NCBI GenBank assembly: GCA_051414845.1
Contig: CP183313.1
Coordinates: forward strand, 1,984,001-2,048,000
Source of the DNA: Simonsiella sp051414845
Lineage (GTDB): Bacteria; Pseudomonadota; Gammaproteobacteria; Burkholderiales; Neisseriaceae
DNA length: 64,000 nucleotides
Reading direction: 5' to 3'
Positions 35,084 through 43,407 of this stretch are shown piece by piece. Position 1 is the first letter of the stretch; each line of letters opens with the position of its first letter. Position numbers and translations under genes: made by a program. The notes under the pieces were generated by a model that saw nothing but the letters and a program-made list of their open reading frames with translations, did no database searches and was not told the origin of the DNA.

Positions 35084-36712
35084 ATGACAACAACACAAGG
35101 CATTCCCTACGAAACCGCGTTGGCAAATTTACGCGCCAAAACGCCTGAATTGAACAACACGCTGCCTGAAAAAGACGTGTTACTCAAAAATTTTCACCCT
35201 GATTATTCGGATGGTGCGCGTGTGCCATTAATGGTCGGCGCGAACGCGGGTGAATTTTGCCACCCCGATTTAGCTAAGCTGCTGATTTCTCAGCCGCTTA
35301 TTGAAGACTACGATTTAGCGGGCGCGGAAAATGTACGCACCGATGTTTTGGTGATTGGTGGCGGTGGCGCGGGTGCGGCGGTGGCTTTGACGGCGGCTCA
35401 CGATGGCGCGGAAGTCATCATGGCGAACAAATTACGCATTGGCGACAGCAATACGGTGATGGCGGAAGGCGGCATTCAGGCAGCCGTGGGCGCGGACGAC
35501 AGTTTGCAACGCCATTTTGACGACACATTCAAAGGCGGACACCAAGCGGCAAATAAAGCATTGGTCGCGCAAATGGTTACCGACGCGCCAAGCGCGATTC
35601 GCTGGTTAATCGGCTTGGGCATGGATTTTGATGTGCAAAACGGCGACAAAAACGGCTATCTGGTTCGCAAAAAAGCAGGCGGCACAACGGCGCAACGCAT
35701 TTTGTGCCACCGCGATTTCACAGGCTTGGAAATGATGAAAGTATTGCGTGAAGCCATTGAAATTGAAAAGAATATTACGCAACTGAATCGCCACCCTGCG
35801 GTGGAATTATTGTCCGATGAACACGGTCGCTGCGTGGGCGCGGTGTTGTATGATTTGGAACGCCGCCGTTTGATGACGGTACACGCCAAAGCGGTGGTGT
35901 TGGCGACTGGCGGTTCGGGGCGTTTGCATTTGCAAGGTTTTGCCACGTCCAATCACTATGGCGCAACGGCGGACGGGCTGGTGTTGGCGTATCGCATGGG
36001 CGCGAAATTGCGCGATGTGGACAGTTTCCAATATCACCCGACTGGCGTGGCGCATCCGCCGCATATGGCTGGCGCATTGATTTCCGAAGCGACGCGTTCG
36101 GCTGGCACGAAATTGGTAAACGGTTTGGGCGAGCGTTTTGTTGATGAATTGCAGCCGCGTGATGTGGTCGCCGCCGCCATTTTGCGCGAAGTGCGCGAAG
36201 GTCGTGGCGTGGAACGCGATGGACAAGTGGGCGTATTTTTGGACACGCCGCGCATTATCGCGGAGCAGCCCGATATTTTGAAACGCTTGGTAACGCTGGG
36301 ACACGTCGCGCACAAATGCGGCGTTCACCCCGAAAACGAGCCGTTGATTATTCATCCGACTTTGCATTACCAAAACGGCGGCATTGAAATCAACGGCAAC
36401 GGCGAAACCTGCGTGAAAGGTTTGTACGCGGTCGGCGAAGTTACAGGCGGTATTCATGGACGTAACCGTTTGATGGGCAATGCGTTATTGGACATCATCA
36501 GCTTTGGGCGCAGAACAGGCGCGGCGGTGGCGAAAGTGGCGCAAAGCGAATTGCCCTACAAAGGTCGCGGCGGTTTGTCGCACATTTACGCGTTCCAGCG
36601 CGAAATGCAAAAAGCTGGCGTGAAATCGGATGTGAAAGCTCCTGTGTTGTACCCCGATTATGGGCATTTTGATTTGCAAGAACACGCAGGGAAATATTGT
36701 GTGATTGGGTAA
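35084..36712 (+). CDS. FrdA/SdhA-like flavoprotein, likely fumarate reductase
   Basis: A 542-residue FAD enzyme of the succinate dehydrogenase/fumarate reductase/L-aspartate oxidase family. The FAD fold GGGGAGAAV is at residues 92-100, after an unusual 85-residue N-terminal extension. Active-site elements seen: AEGGIQAAVG (127-136), HPTG (318-321), PRD (358-360), LHYQNGG (427-433), GIHGRNRLMGNALLD (457-470). The histidine that binds FAD covalently in SdhA/FrdA (SHT) is Asn123 (SNT), so FAD should be non-covalent. The context suggests NADH-driven fumarate reduction; aspartate oxidase-like or another enoate reductase activity is possible. Confidence 0.78.
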   Translation: MTTTQGIPYETALANLRAKTPELNNTLPEKDVLLKNFHPDYSDGARVPLMVGANAGEFCHPDLAKLLISQPLIEDYDLAGAENVRTDVLVIGGGGAGAAVALTAAHDGAEVIMANKLRIGDSNTVMAEGGIQAAVGADDSLQRHFDDTFKGGHQAANKALVAQMVTDAPSAIRWLIGLGMDFDVQNGDKNGYLVRKKAGGTTAQRILCHRDFTGLEMMKVLREAIEIEKNITQLNRHPAVELLSDEHGRCVGAVLYDLERRRLMTVHAKAVVLATGGSGRLHLQGFATSNHYGATADGLVLAYRMGAKLRDVDSFQYHPTGVAHPPHMAGALISEATRSAGTKLVNGLGERFVDELQPRDVVAAAILREVREGRGVERDGQVGVFLDTPRIIAEQPDILKRLVTLGHVAHKCGVHPENEPLIIHPTLHYQNGGIEINGNGETCVKGLYAVGEVTGGIHGRNRLMGNALLDIISFGRRTGAAVAKVAQSELPYKGRGGLSHIYAFQREMQKAGVKSDVKAPVLYPDYGHFDLQEHAGKYCVIG

Positions 36713-36738
36713 TGATATTTTTCAGGCAGCCTGAAAAT

Positions 36739-36804
36739 GTAGGTCGGGCATTTATACCTGACAAGATACAGCGTTTGAAATGTCGAGCATAAATGCCCGA
36801 GTCG
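36739..36804. repeat. GTAG-type REP pair (partly decayed)
   Basis: GTAGGTCGGGCATTTATACC at the left, and GTCGAGCATAAATGCCCGA at the right; the terminal CCTAC is lost. It sits between the flavoprotein and NuoF-like genes, flanked by DUS copies. Confidence 0.5.
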
Positions 36805-36883
36805 CAAAAATACCTCAATTTTCAGGCAGCCTGAAAAACACCAAATCCACAAATTCACTAAATAAAGCAGCGGAATAATTAAT

Positions 36884-38131
36884 ATGAACACCGAACTTAA
36901 CCAAGTATTACTTCACCCCAGTCGCCTAGTCGGCTCTGATTTAAACGCATGGCTATCGGTGGGCGGCGGCGAAGGTTTACGCAACGCACTCGCCCAGCCC
37001 GACCAAATCATCAGCACACTAGAAGCCGCAGGACTCGGCGGCATGGGCGGCGCAGGTTTCCCCACCCACCGCAAATGGCAAGCAATGGCAGACGCGCCCA
37101 GCGAAAACGGCGACCGCTACATCGTCTGCAACGCCAACGAAGACGAACCAGGGACATTCAAAGACTGCTATTTGTTGGAACACACGCCGCATCAAGTGTT
37201 GGAAGGCGCATTGATTGCCGCCGTTGCCACGCGTGCGAACAACGTGATTATGTACATCAACCCGCATTTGACCGAATCGCTCTCCAACACACGCGCCGCG
37301 ATTGAGCAATGGCAACAGCATGAATTATTTAAACAAATTGAACAATTTGTCAGCAAAACTTTGACCGTGAAAGTGGTGGAATCGTCTGGGCGATACATCG
37401 GCGGCGAAGAAACGGCGGTGATTTCTTGGCTGAACGGCGGTTTTCCGTTTCCGCAATTCAAACCGCCGTATCCGTTCCAAAAAGGCGTGAACGGCGCACC
37501 GACTTTGCTCAACAACACGGAAACGCTCGCCAACGTGCCGCACATTATTCGCAACGGCGCGGATTGGTATCGCGGTTTGGGTCGCGCCAATGGTGTAGGG
37601 ACAAAATTGTATTCGCTCTCGGGCGACGTGCTGAATCCTGGTTTGTATGAATTACCGATGGGCGTAACCTTGCGCGAGTTGATTGACGTATACGGCGGCG
37701 GTATGTTAGAAGGTCGCGCATTCAAAGCGGTGTTCACGGGCGGCCCATCCAATACGCTGCTGACGGCGAAAGATTTGGACGTACCATTGGATTTCGTTTC
37801 CGTGAAAGAACGCCATTCCAGCTTGGGCACGGGCGCGATGATTGTGATTTCGGAAGGCACGAGCGTGGTGCGTAAAGTGGCGGAATACATTCAGTTTTTC
37901 GCGGACAATTCGTGCGGACAATGCCCACCGTGCAAAGGCGGCACATTCCAATTAGCGCGTTTGGTGGAGCGCGTAGACAACGGCATAAGCACACAAGAAG
38001 ATTTACGCGCTTTGCAAAATTTGGTAAACATTATGCCGGGCGGCGGGCGTTGTGGCTTGATTACGGGCGCGGCGACGGTGGTGGCAAGTTCAATGCGCGT
38101 GTTTCCGATTGAGTATGGTTTGAGCAAATAA
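36884..38131 (+). CDS. NuoF-like NADH-binding FMN/4Fe-4S protein
   Basis: A 415-residue homologue of the complex I 51-kDa subunit. NADH loop GLGGMGGAGFPTHRKW (50-65); FMN site NANEDEPGTFKD (83-94) and ESSGRYIGGEETA (166-178); 4Fe-4S ligands Cys344, Cys347, Cys350 and Cys390. It is not in a nuo operon: no other complex I genes are near, and it follows the FeS protein and flavoprotein. It probably takes electrons from NADH and passes them to the FeS subunit. There is no sign of the N-terminal thioredoxin-like domain found in HoxF/HydB fusions. Start ATG 36884. Confidence 0.82.
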   Translation: MNTELNQVLLHPSRLVGSDLNAWLSVGGGEGLRNALAQPDQIISTLEAAGLGGMGGAGFPTHRKWQAMADAPSENGDRYIVCNANEDEPGTFKDCYLLEHTPHQVLEGALIAAVATRANNVIMYINPHLTESLSNTRAAIEQWQQHELFKQIEQFVSKTLTVKVVESSGRYIGGEETAVISWLNGGFPFPQFKPPYPFQKGVNGAPTLLNNTETLANVPHIIRNGADWYRGLGRANGVGTKLYSLSGDVLNPGLYELPMGVTLRELIDVYGGGMLEGRAFKAVFTGGPSNTLLTAKDLDVPLDFVSVKERHSSLGTGAMIVISEGTSVVRKVAEYIQFFADNSCGQCPPCKGGTFQLARLVERVDNGISTQEDLRALQNLVNIMPGGGRCGLITGAATVVASSMRVFPIEYGLSK

Positions 38132-38165
38132 GTTTCAGGCTGCCTGAAAGTAAGCGGCAAATTTT

Positions 38166-38240
38166 GTAGGGTGTGTGGCACAAGCCACGCACGTGTTGCT
38201 TAATCGGAAAACGCGTGCGTGCGTACCACACACACCCTAC
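38166..38240. repeat. GTAG-type REP inverted pair
   Basis: GTAGGGTGTGTGGCACAAGC on the left pairs with the right end ACCACACACACCCTAC. Length 75 bases, between the NuoF-like and DASS genes. Confidence 0.65.
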
Positions 38241-38313
38241 GACAAACGTTATTTTTAGGCTGCCTGAAATATATTCACAAACAAATTCTTTATCAAACAA
38301 AAAGGTAAACAAA

Positions 38314-39801
38314 ATGGGTTTTAAACCGATTCCAATGGCGGTAGCGATTGCGCTCACGCTGATTATTTGTTTCATTCCTGCGCCTGAGGGCGTGTCGGCA
38401 AATGCGTGGCATTTGCTCGCACTGTTTGTTGGCATTATCGCAGGGATTATTGGCAAAGCTATGCCAATTGGTGCGATGGCAATTTTAGCAATGACGCTGG
38501 TGGCTTTGCTGCAAGTTACCGTGCCAGAAGTGGGTGTGGACGGCAAAGCGATTAAAGACGCGGCGGGGCAAGCCGCCAAAGACGGTTTGAGTACGCTCAA
38601 TAGTACGCTCATTTGGATGATTGGCGCGGCGATTATGATTTCGCGCGGCTTGCTGAAAACGGGTTTGGGTACGCGATTTGCCTATGTGTTTTTGGCGATT
38701 TGGGGCAAAAAAACGATAGGCGTGGGTTACAGTTTGGCGTTATCCGATTTACTGGTTGCACCTGTTACGCCCTCGAACACAGCGCGCGGTGGCGCGATTG
38801 TCCACCCGATTATGCGCGCGATGGCAGACGCGTTTGACAGCAAACCTGAAAATGGCACAGAAAAACGCATTGGCAAATATTTGGCTTTGGTGAATTATCA
38901 CGCCAATATTATTTCGTGCTTGATTTTTGTGACCGCAACCGCGCCCAATTCCTTGGTGGTGAAATTGATTGCTGAGAGTACTAAATCGCAAGTGAATCTG
39001 ACGTGGATGACATGGTTTGTGGCGATGGTGGTACCTGGTATTGTGTGCATGGTCATTATGCCTATTATATTGTTTTATATGTACAAACCCGAAATCACCA
39101 GCACGCCCGACGCACCACAAATGGCAAAACAAAAACTGCAGGAAATGGGCAAAATGACGCGTGGTGAATGGATTATGTTGGGCGTGTTTGCGGTGTTGTT
39201 GCTGTTGTGGGCAGGCATTCCTGCTTGGTTGCTGGGTGAATGGGCGAAAGTAGATCCAACGACCACCACTTTCTTGGGCTTGTCTTTATTGCTGCTCACA
39301 GGCGTGTTGACATGGGATGATGTGTTGAAAGAAAAGGGCGCGTGGGACACCATCGTTTGGTTTGCTGCCTTGATGATGATGGCTAACTTCTTGAACAAAT
39401 TAGGTTTGATTGGTTGGGTATCCGAAGGTTTGGGCAACGGTATTGCCAGCATGGGCTTGAGTTGGGTGTGGGGCTGCGCGCTGCTGACGTTGGCGTATAT
39501 TTACTCACATTATATGTTCGCCAGTGGTACGGCACACGTTACCGCCATGCTTGCCGCATTCTATACCGCAGGTTTGGCTTTGGGCGCACCGCCGATGTTG
39601 TTCGCGCTGGTGCTTGCCGCTGCATCGGGTATTATGATGTCACTAACACACTACGCATCAGGTTCATCGCCTGTCATTTACGGCTCAGGCTATACTACCA
39701 TGGGCGAATGGTGGACAGCGGGGTTTGTGATGAGCGTGGTAGAAATTCTTGTTTTCGCTACAGTAGGCATGTTGTGGTGGAAACTTTTGGGTTATTGGTA
39801 G
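38314..39801 (+). CDS. DASS-family dicarboxylate transporter (second copy)
   Basis: A 495-residue inner-membrane carrier, paralogue of the protein encoded at 1095-2558: the openings (GFKPIP), the motif PVTPSNTARGGAIVHPI, FVTATAPNSLVV and the C terminus are shared. It has an extra loop of about 15 residues near residue 80 (VGVDGKAIKDAAGQAAKDG). The start is ATG 38314 with AAGGT; the longer open frame runs through the REP element. Its place beside fumarase and the reductase genes suggests a C4-dicarboxylate substrate, for example malate/succinate exchange. Confidence 0.87.
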   Translation: MGFKPIPMAVAIALTLIICFIPAPEGVSANAWHLLALFVGIIAGIIGKAMPIGAMAILAMTLVALLQVTVPEVGVDGKAIKDAAGQAAKDGLSTLNSTLIWMIGAAIMISRGLLKTGLGTRFAYVFLAIWGKKTIGVGYSLALSDLLVAPVTPSNTARGGAIVHPIMRAMADAFDSKPENGTEKRIGKYLALVNYHANIISCLIFVTATAPNSLVVKLIAESTKSQVNLTWMTWFVAMVVPGIVCMVIMPIILFYMYKPEITSTPDAPQMAKQKLQEMGKMTRGEWIMLGVFAVLLLLWAGIPAWLLGEWAKVDPTTTTFLGLSLLLLTGVLTWDDVLKEKGAWDTIVWFAALMMMANFLNKLGLIGWVSEGLGNGIASMGLSWVWGCALLTLAYIYSHYMFASGTAHVTAMLAAFYTAGLALGAPPMLFALVLAAASGIMMSLTHYASGSSPVIYGSGYTTMGEWWTAGFVMSVVEILVFATVGMLWWKLLGYW

Positions 39802-39865
39802 CTCGCTTTTTCAGGTAACCTGAAAAATAAGCTGAAAGACTTTACTTAAACAAGCAAAAAGTCGC

Positions 39866-39894
39866 TTGACAGCTTATTTGAGACTACCTATAAT
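39866..39894 (+). promoter_or_regulatory. Consensus sigma-70 promoter of tRNA-Leu
   Basis: TTGACA (39866-39871), a 17-base spacer and TATAAT (39889-39894). Both hexamers are perfect. Start is expected about 10 bases before the tRNA. Confidence 0.92.
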
Positions 39895-39912
39895 ACGCAA
39901 CTTATTTTCACC

Positions 39913-39997
39913 GCCCAGGTGGCGAAATTGGTAGACGCAGGGGACTCAAAATCCCCCGCCGCAAGGTGTGTCGGTTCGAGTCCGACCCTGGGCACCA
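39913..39997 (+). tRNA. tRNA-Leu (CAA)
   Basis: A class II tRNA of 85 bases: acceptor GCCCAGG/CCTGGGC, anticodon loop CTCAAAA with anticodon CAA, a variable arm CGCCGCAAGGTGT-like, T-arm GGTTCGAGTCC and an encoded ACCA end. Confidence 0.96.
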
Positions 39998-40003
39998 AAT
40001 ATT

Positions 40004-40035
40004 AAAACCCTGTTCCTAGCGAACAGGGTTTTGTT
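40004..40035 (+). terminator. Terminator of tRNA-Leu
   Basis: AAAACCCTGTTC, 5-base loop, GAACAGGGTTTT, then TGTTTTAT. It lies immediately after the tRNA. Confidence 0.88.
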
Positions 40036-40064
40036 TTATCTTATTTTATTGCTTATTTCAAATA

Positions 40065-40104
40065 TTTCAGGCAGCCTATTTTGCGATAGGCTGCCTGAAT
40101 TTTT
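40065..40104. repeat. DUS inverted pair
   Basis: TTCAGGCAGCCTAT and ATAGGCTGCCTGAA form a 14-bp stem, followed on the plus side by five T. It lies between the tRNA terminator and the end of gpmA and could stop either transcript. Confidence 0.6.
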
Positions 40105-40122
40105 ATGCTTGCTTAGAATGGA

Positions 40123-40806
40123 TTACAAGTAAAACTTCTTAATCACTTTCAAATTCTCATCTAATTGATACACCAGCGGCTGACCCGTTGGGATTTCCAA
40201 AGCCATAATATCGTCATCGGAAATGCCTTCAATGTGTTTTGCCAAAGCACGCAATGAATTGCCGTGCGCCGCTACCAACACGCGTTTGCCCGACAAAATC
40301 GCGGGTGCAATTTGGTCTTCCCAAAATGGCAACACGCGCTCTAAGGTTACTTTCAAATTCTCGCCATCGGGCACAACATCGCTTGGCAAGTTAGCATAAC
40401 GGCGGTCGTTGTGTGCGGAAAATTCATCGTTTTTGTCCAACAATGGTGGCAAAGTGTCGTAGCTTCTGCGCCAGATGTGGACTTGTTCATCGCCGTATTT
40501 TTCAGCGGTTTGCTTTTTATCCAAGCCTTGTAATTGACCATAATGGCGTTCGTTCAAACGCCATGTTTTTACTTGTGGCACCCACAACTGTTCAGACTCT
40601 TCCAACACGATATTGCAAGTTTTGATGGCACGCGTTAAAACCGAAGTAAACGCGATATCAAATTCGTAGCCATTTTCTTTCAATTTTTTGCCCGCTGCGG
40701 CTGCTTCTGCCAAACCTTGTTCACTCAATTTCACATCGCGCCAGCCTGTGAATAAGTTTTTCGCGTTCCATTCGCTTTGCCCGTGGCGGATAAATACCAG
40801 TTCCAT
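40123..40806 (-). CDS. gpmA: 2,3-bisphosphoglycerate-dependent phosphoglycerate mutase
   Basis: Glycolytic enzyme of 227 residues that moves phosphate between C3 and C2 of glycerate. The phosphohistidine motif VFIRHGQSEWN is at the N terminus; a second catalytic His lies in VAAHGNSLRAL; RRSYDTLPP is the family loop. It is of the shorter form found in Neisseriaceae. ATG 40806 is preferred over ATG 40809 because of the spacing from AGGAC. The open frame upstream of these is not used. Confidence 0.94.
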   Translation of the reverse strand: MELVFIRHGQSEWNAKNLFTGWRDVKLSEQGLAEAAAAGKKLKENGYEFDIAFTSVLTRAIKTCNIVLEESEQLWVPQVKTWRLNERHYGQLQGLDKKQTAEKYGDEQVHIWRRSYDTLPPLLDKNDEFSAHNDRRYANLPSDVVPDGENLKVTLERVLPFWEDQIAPAILSGKRVLVAAHGNSLRALAKHIEGISDDDIMALEIPTGQPLVYQLDENLKVIKKFYL

Positions 40807-40951
40807 CATGCGTCCTTTGTTTGCAGTTGAGAAAACGCGTTTATAACAAATTTTGCGCACTACCGCTACTTTCAGGCAGCCTGAAACAACATTTTGCATA
40901 CCGCTTTTGATATCGCTATACTTTCGCTTCTTTTTTGACACCATAACAACA

Positions 40952-41569
40952 ATGAACATCCGCCACACATTCCTTTTAGCAACGCTCATCAGCGGTTTCG
41001 CCCAAGCGCAAACCTATATTTGCATCGATAAAGGCAAACCGATTTATACCACGCTCAAATTAAACAAAACCTGCACCGTTTCCAATATCGACGGCATTGC
41101 TTCAGCCTCTGAACCTGCCGTGATTTCCGCGTCTACACTCGTGAGTAGCGAAGTTGCGCTGGCGCAAGCGTCCGAACCTGCCACCCAAACCGTGCCACAA
41201 ATGATTGACGACGAAATCAGCCGCATTTGGACAAAAAACGAACTCGGCTCGTTTGACGACACCGTGATTTTACCGCCCGCGCCGAAAGTGGAAAACGTCA
41301 GCCCCAGCATTAAAGCCAACGTGCGTTTCCCCGTTATCCGCCGCACCGCACCTGTGGTTGCCGCACCTGTTACCCGACCACCACAATTAACACGCCGACA
41401 ATTATTGGAACAAGAATTAAGCCGCGAAAAAGCCGCCCTCAGCCGTGCCCAAAGCAGCCTGAACGTCGCTCGCAGCCAAAAAGACAACGCCAGCGTACGC
41501 CGTTTTAACGCACAAGTGCGCGATAGACAATTGAATATTCAGGCCTTGGAACAGGAAATGCGCCGTTGA
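40952..41569 (+). CDS. Exported protein with N-terminal DUF4124-like segment
   Basis: A 205-residue protein. The signal peptide (MNIRHTFLLATLISGFAQA) is followed by TYICIDKGKPIYTT, which resembles the DUF4124 opening, a pro/ala/ser-rich middle, and a C-terminal Arg/Glu/Gln-rich helix (about 155-205) with coiled-coil pattern. Function unknown. Divergent from gpmA. ATG 40952 is the only start that gives a signal peptide; the earlier frame is non-coding. Two cysteines of the N-terminal segment could form a disulfide. Confidence 0.7.
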   Translation: MNIRHTFLLATLISGFAQAQTYICIDKGKPIYTTLKLNKTCTVSNIDGIASASEPAVISASTLVSSEVALAQASEPATQTVPQMIDDEISRIWTKNELGSFDDTVILPPAPKVENVSPSIKANVRFPVIRRTAPVVAAPVTRPPQLTRRQLLEQELSREKAALSRAQSSLNVARSQKDNASVRRFNAQVRDRQLNIQALEQEMRR

Positions 41570-41598
41570 GTTTCAGGCTGCCTGAAATCTAACCAGTC

Positions 41599-41703
41599 CG
41601 TCATTCCTGCGCAGGCAAAAATCCATTGTTCATATTCAGAAGCCTTTGATAAAACATAGATACTAAAAATCAAAGTTAGATTCCCGCCTATGCGGGAGTG
41701 ACG
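41599..41703. repeat. Imperfect inverted-repeat element
   Basis: Ends GTCATTCCTGCGCAGGC and GCCTATGCGGGAGTGAC are inverted copies (about 13 of 17 match), with an AT-rich centre. The ends resemble the GTCATTCCCGCG-type repeats (dRS3-like) of Neisseria. Confidence 0.55.
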
Positions 41704-41740
41704 ACAGATTTAAAACTTTCTGAATTTTGCAAAGGTTTCT

Positions 41741-41770
41741 GGCTGCCTGAAATTTTCAGGCAGCCTTTTA
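41741..41770 (+). terminator. DUS-pair hairpin between convergent genes
   Basis: GGCTGCCTGAAA and TTTCAGGCAGCC with a 2-base centre and TTTTA on the plus side. It separates the exported-protein gene from the convergent pirin gene. Confidence 0.65.
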
Positions 41771-41778
41771 TCACATAA

Positions 41779-42642
41779 TCAATCGATTGCCCCAAACTTA
41801 CCGCTATTAAAATCCGCAATCGCTTGGCGAATTTCCTCTTTCGTATTCATCACAAACGGACCATAGCCAACCACAGGCTCATCAATCGGTTCGCCCGATA
41901 GCAGCAGCAATTTTGCATCTTCATCGTGCGCCACGATATTCAGGCTGCCTGAAGCCTGTTCAAAGGTGATAAATTCGCCAGGCGTTGCTTTATCTTGTTG
42001 ATTAAATTCAACATGACCACGCAAAACCACCATCATCAAATTGTGCGTTTCAGGAATGTCCAAATTCAGCGATTTGCCTTGTGGCAACGCAATTTCCCAC
42101 ACATTCATAGCCGTATAAGTTTCCGCCGCGCCCTGTTTTCCGTCCAAATCGCCTGCAATCAAGCGGATTGTTGCACCATCGCGTTCTACAACGGCAATAT
42201 TTTCCTTCGCCAAATGCTGATAACGAGGTGGCACATTTTTGTATTTCGCAGGCAAATTGACCCACAATTGCACCATTTCAAACATGCCACCCGCGCGGCT
42301 AAACGCTTCGGAGTGGAACTCTTCATGAATAATACCTGCGCCTGCCGTCATCCATTGCACATCGCCCTCGCCAATCACGCCGCCGCCGCCTGCAGAATCA
42401 CGGTGCGCCACTTCGCCCATGCAGGCGATGGTAACCGTTTCAAAACCTTTGTGAGGATGTTGTCCCACGCCGTGCGGATAACCTTGATTGGGCTCAAATT
42501 TTTTTGGCGCGGCATAATCGAGCATTAAAAAAGGCGTGGTGTGTTTGTCCTCGCCCATATGCGAAAACAAGGGTTGCACGAGAAAACCATCGCCGACCCA
42601 ATGTTGGCTGTTGGCACGATAAATTTGTTTGACGTTACGCAT
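41779..42642 (-). CDS. Pirin family protein
   Basis: A bicupin of 287 residues. The metal ligands are visible in HPHKGFETVT (two His), and in GAGIIHEEFHS (His, Glu). Pirins include quercetinases (YhhW) and transcription cofactors; activity is not shown by sequence. The opening VKQIYRANSQHWVGDGFLVQPLF and the C-terminal LLLLSGEPIDEPVVGYGPFVMNTKEEI are characteristic. A DUS at about 41940 encodes ASGSLN. Confidence 0.9.
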   Translation of the reverse strand: MRNVKQIYRANSQHWVGDGFLVQPLFSHMGEDKHTTPFLMLDYAAPKKFEPNQGYPHGVGQHPHKGFETVTIACMGEVAHRDSAGGGGVIGEGDVQWMTAGAGIIHEEFHSEAFSRAGGMFEMVQLWVNLPAKYKNVPPRYQHLAKENIAVVERDGATIRLIAGDLDGKQGAAETYTAMNVWEIALPQGKSLNLDIPETHNLMMVVLRGHVEFNQQDKATPGEFITFEQASGSLNIVAHDEDAKLLLLSGEPIDEPVVGYGPFVMNTKEEIRQAIADFNSGKFGAID

Positions 42643-42805
42643 TTTTGTGTCCTTTCACATTTGTTGATGGCAACAAGATAAGATTTTTCCTATTATTTAA
42701 CAAGTAGGCCGCCTGAAAAGATAATATTGCCTAATAAGAAAACGGATAAACCCTTTATGTAAAAACCTTTATAATTCTCCCCCTTTTTTCAGGCAGCCTG
42801 AAACC

Positions 42806-43210
42806 ATGCCACCTTTTCGTGTTCACTTTCGCCCCTCTCTATTGCGCCGCGCGTGTTTGCTTGCGTTTGCAGGCGCGTTGTTGCTGTGTGTGTTTGCCTA
42901 TTTTTCAGGCAGCCTGAAAATCGTGTTGGCACTTGCCACGCTTGTTGCCAGCGCATACGCATGGCGTGAACCTGCGCCACGTATTACTGCGTTAAATGTG
43001 GACACGCAAGGGCACGCGCAAGTAATGTTGAACCAAGTGGGCTACGAGGCGCAATTGCTTTCAGGCAGCCTGATTCATCCGTATTTATGCTGCCTGAAAT
43101 GGCGGCTGCCTGAAAAAATCGTGTGGCAATGGGTATGGCTAGACAGCGCGGATAGCGAGAGTTTGCGCCGTTTGCGCGTGTGGGCGAAGTTTGGCGTGGC
43201 GCAAAAATAA
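42806..43210 (+). CDS. YgfX-like small membrane protein
   Basis: A 134-residue protein with two adjacent membrane segments (about 14-33 and 38-52) then a soluble tail ending SADSESLRRLRVWAKFGVAQ. The layout and tail resemble YgfX/CptA of E. coli, a membrane partner of SdhE; sequence identity is low, so this is tentative. There is no SdhE gene beside it. The gene carries about four DUS copies, which supply SGSLK, SGSL, CCLK and RLPEK, so nearly an eighth of it is uptake sequence. It ends 5 bases before a Correia-like element. Confidence 0.55.
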   Translation: MPPFRVHFRPSLLRRACLLAFAGALLLCVFAYFSGSLKIVLALATLVASAYAWREPAPRITALNVDTQGHAQVMLNQVGYEAQLLSGSLIHPYLCCLKWRLPEKIVWQWVWLDSADSESLRRLRVWAKFGVAQK

Positions 43211-43215
43211 GTAGA

Positions 43216-43312
43216 GTGAATGAACGCAGAAAGATACAAGGCGACAACGACCGCCGTGTACACATAGTACATAAGGTCGTTGGCAACGCCGTAGATTTCT
43301 GTGTTTATTCAC
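43216..43312. mobile_element. Correia-like miniature element
   Basis: Terminal inverted repeats GTGAATGAACGCAGAAA and TTTCTGTGTTTATTCAC (15 of 17 match) bound 97 bases. Interior words ACAAGGCGAC, GTACACATAGTAC and GGCAACGCCGTA parallel those of the Neisseria Correia repeat (ACAAGGCGAC, GTACAAATAGTAC, AACGCCGTAC), though the termini differ. It lies just upstream of iscR and may affect its transcription. Confidence 0.65.
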
Positions 43313-43407
43313 GATATCACCATCATAGCCATAAATACTTGACTGTTGCACTTGGTTATTAGACAATCACGCCCAATTGGAAGAAGAATAAAAAACGGAG
43401 CAAACCC

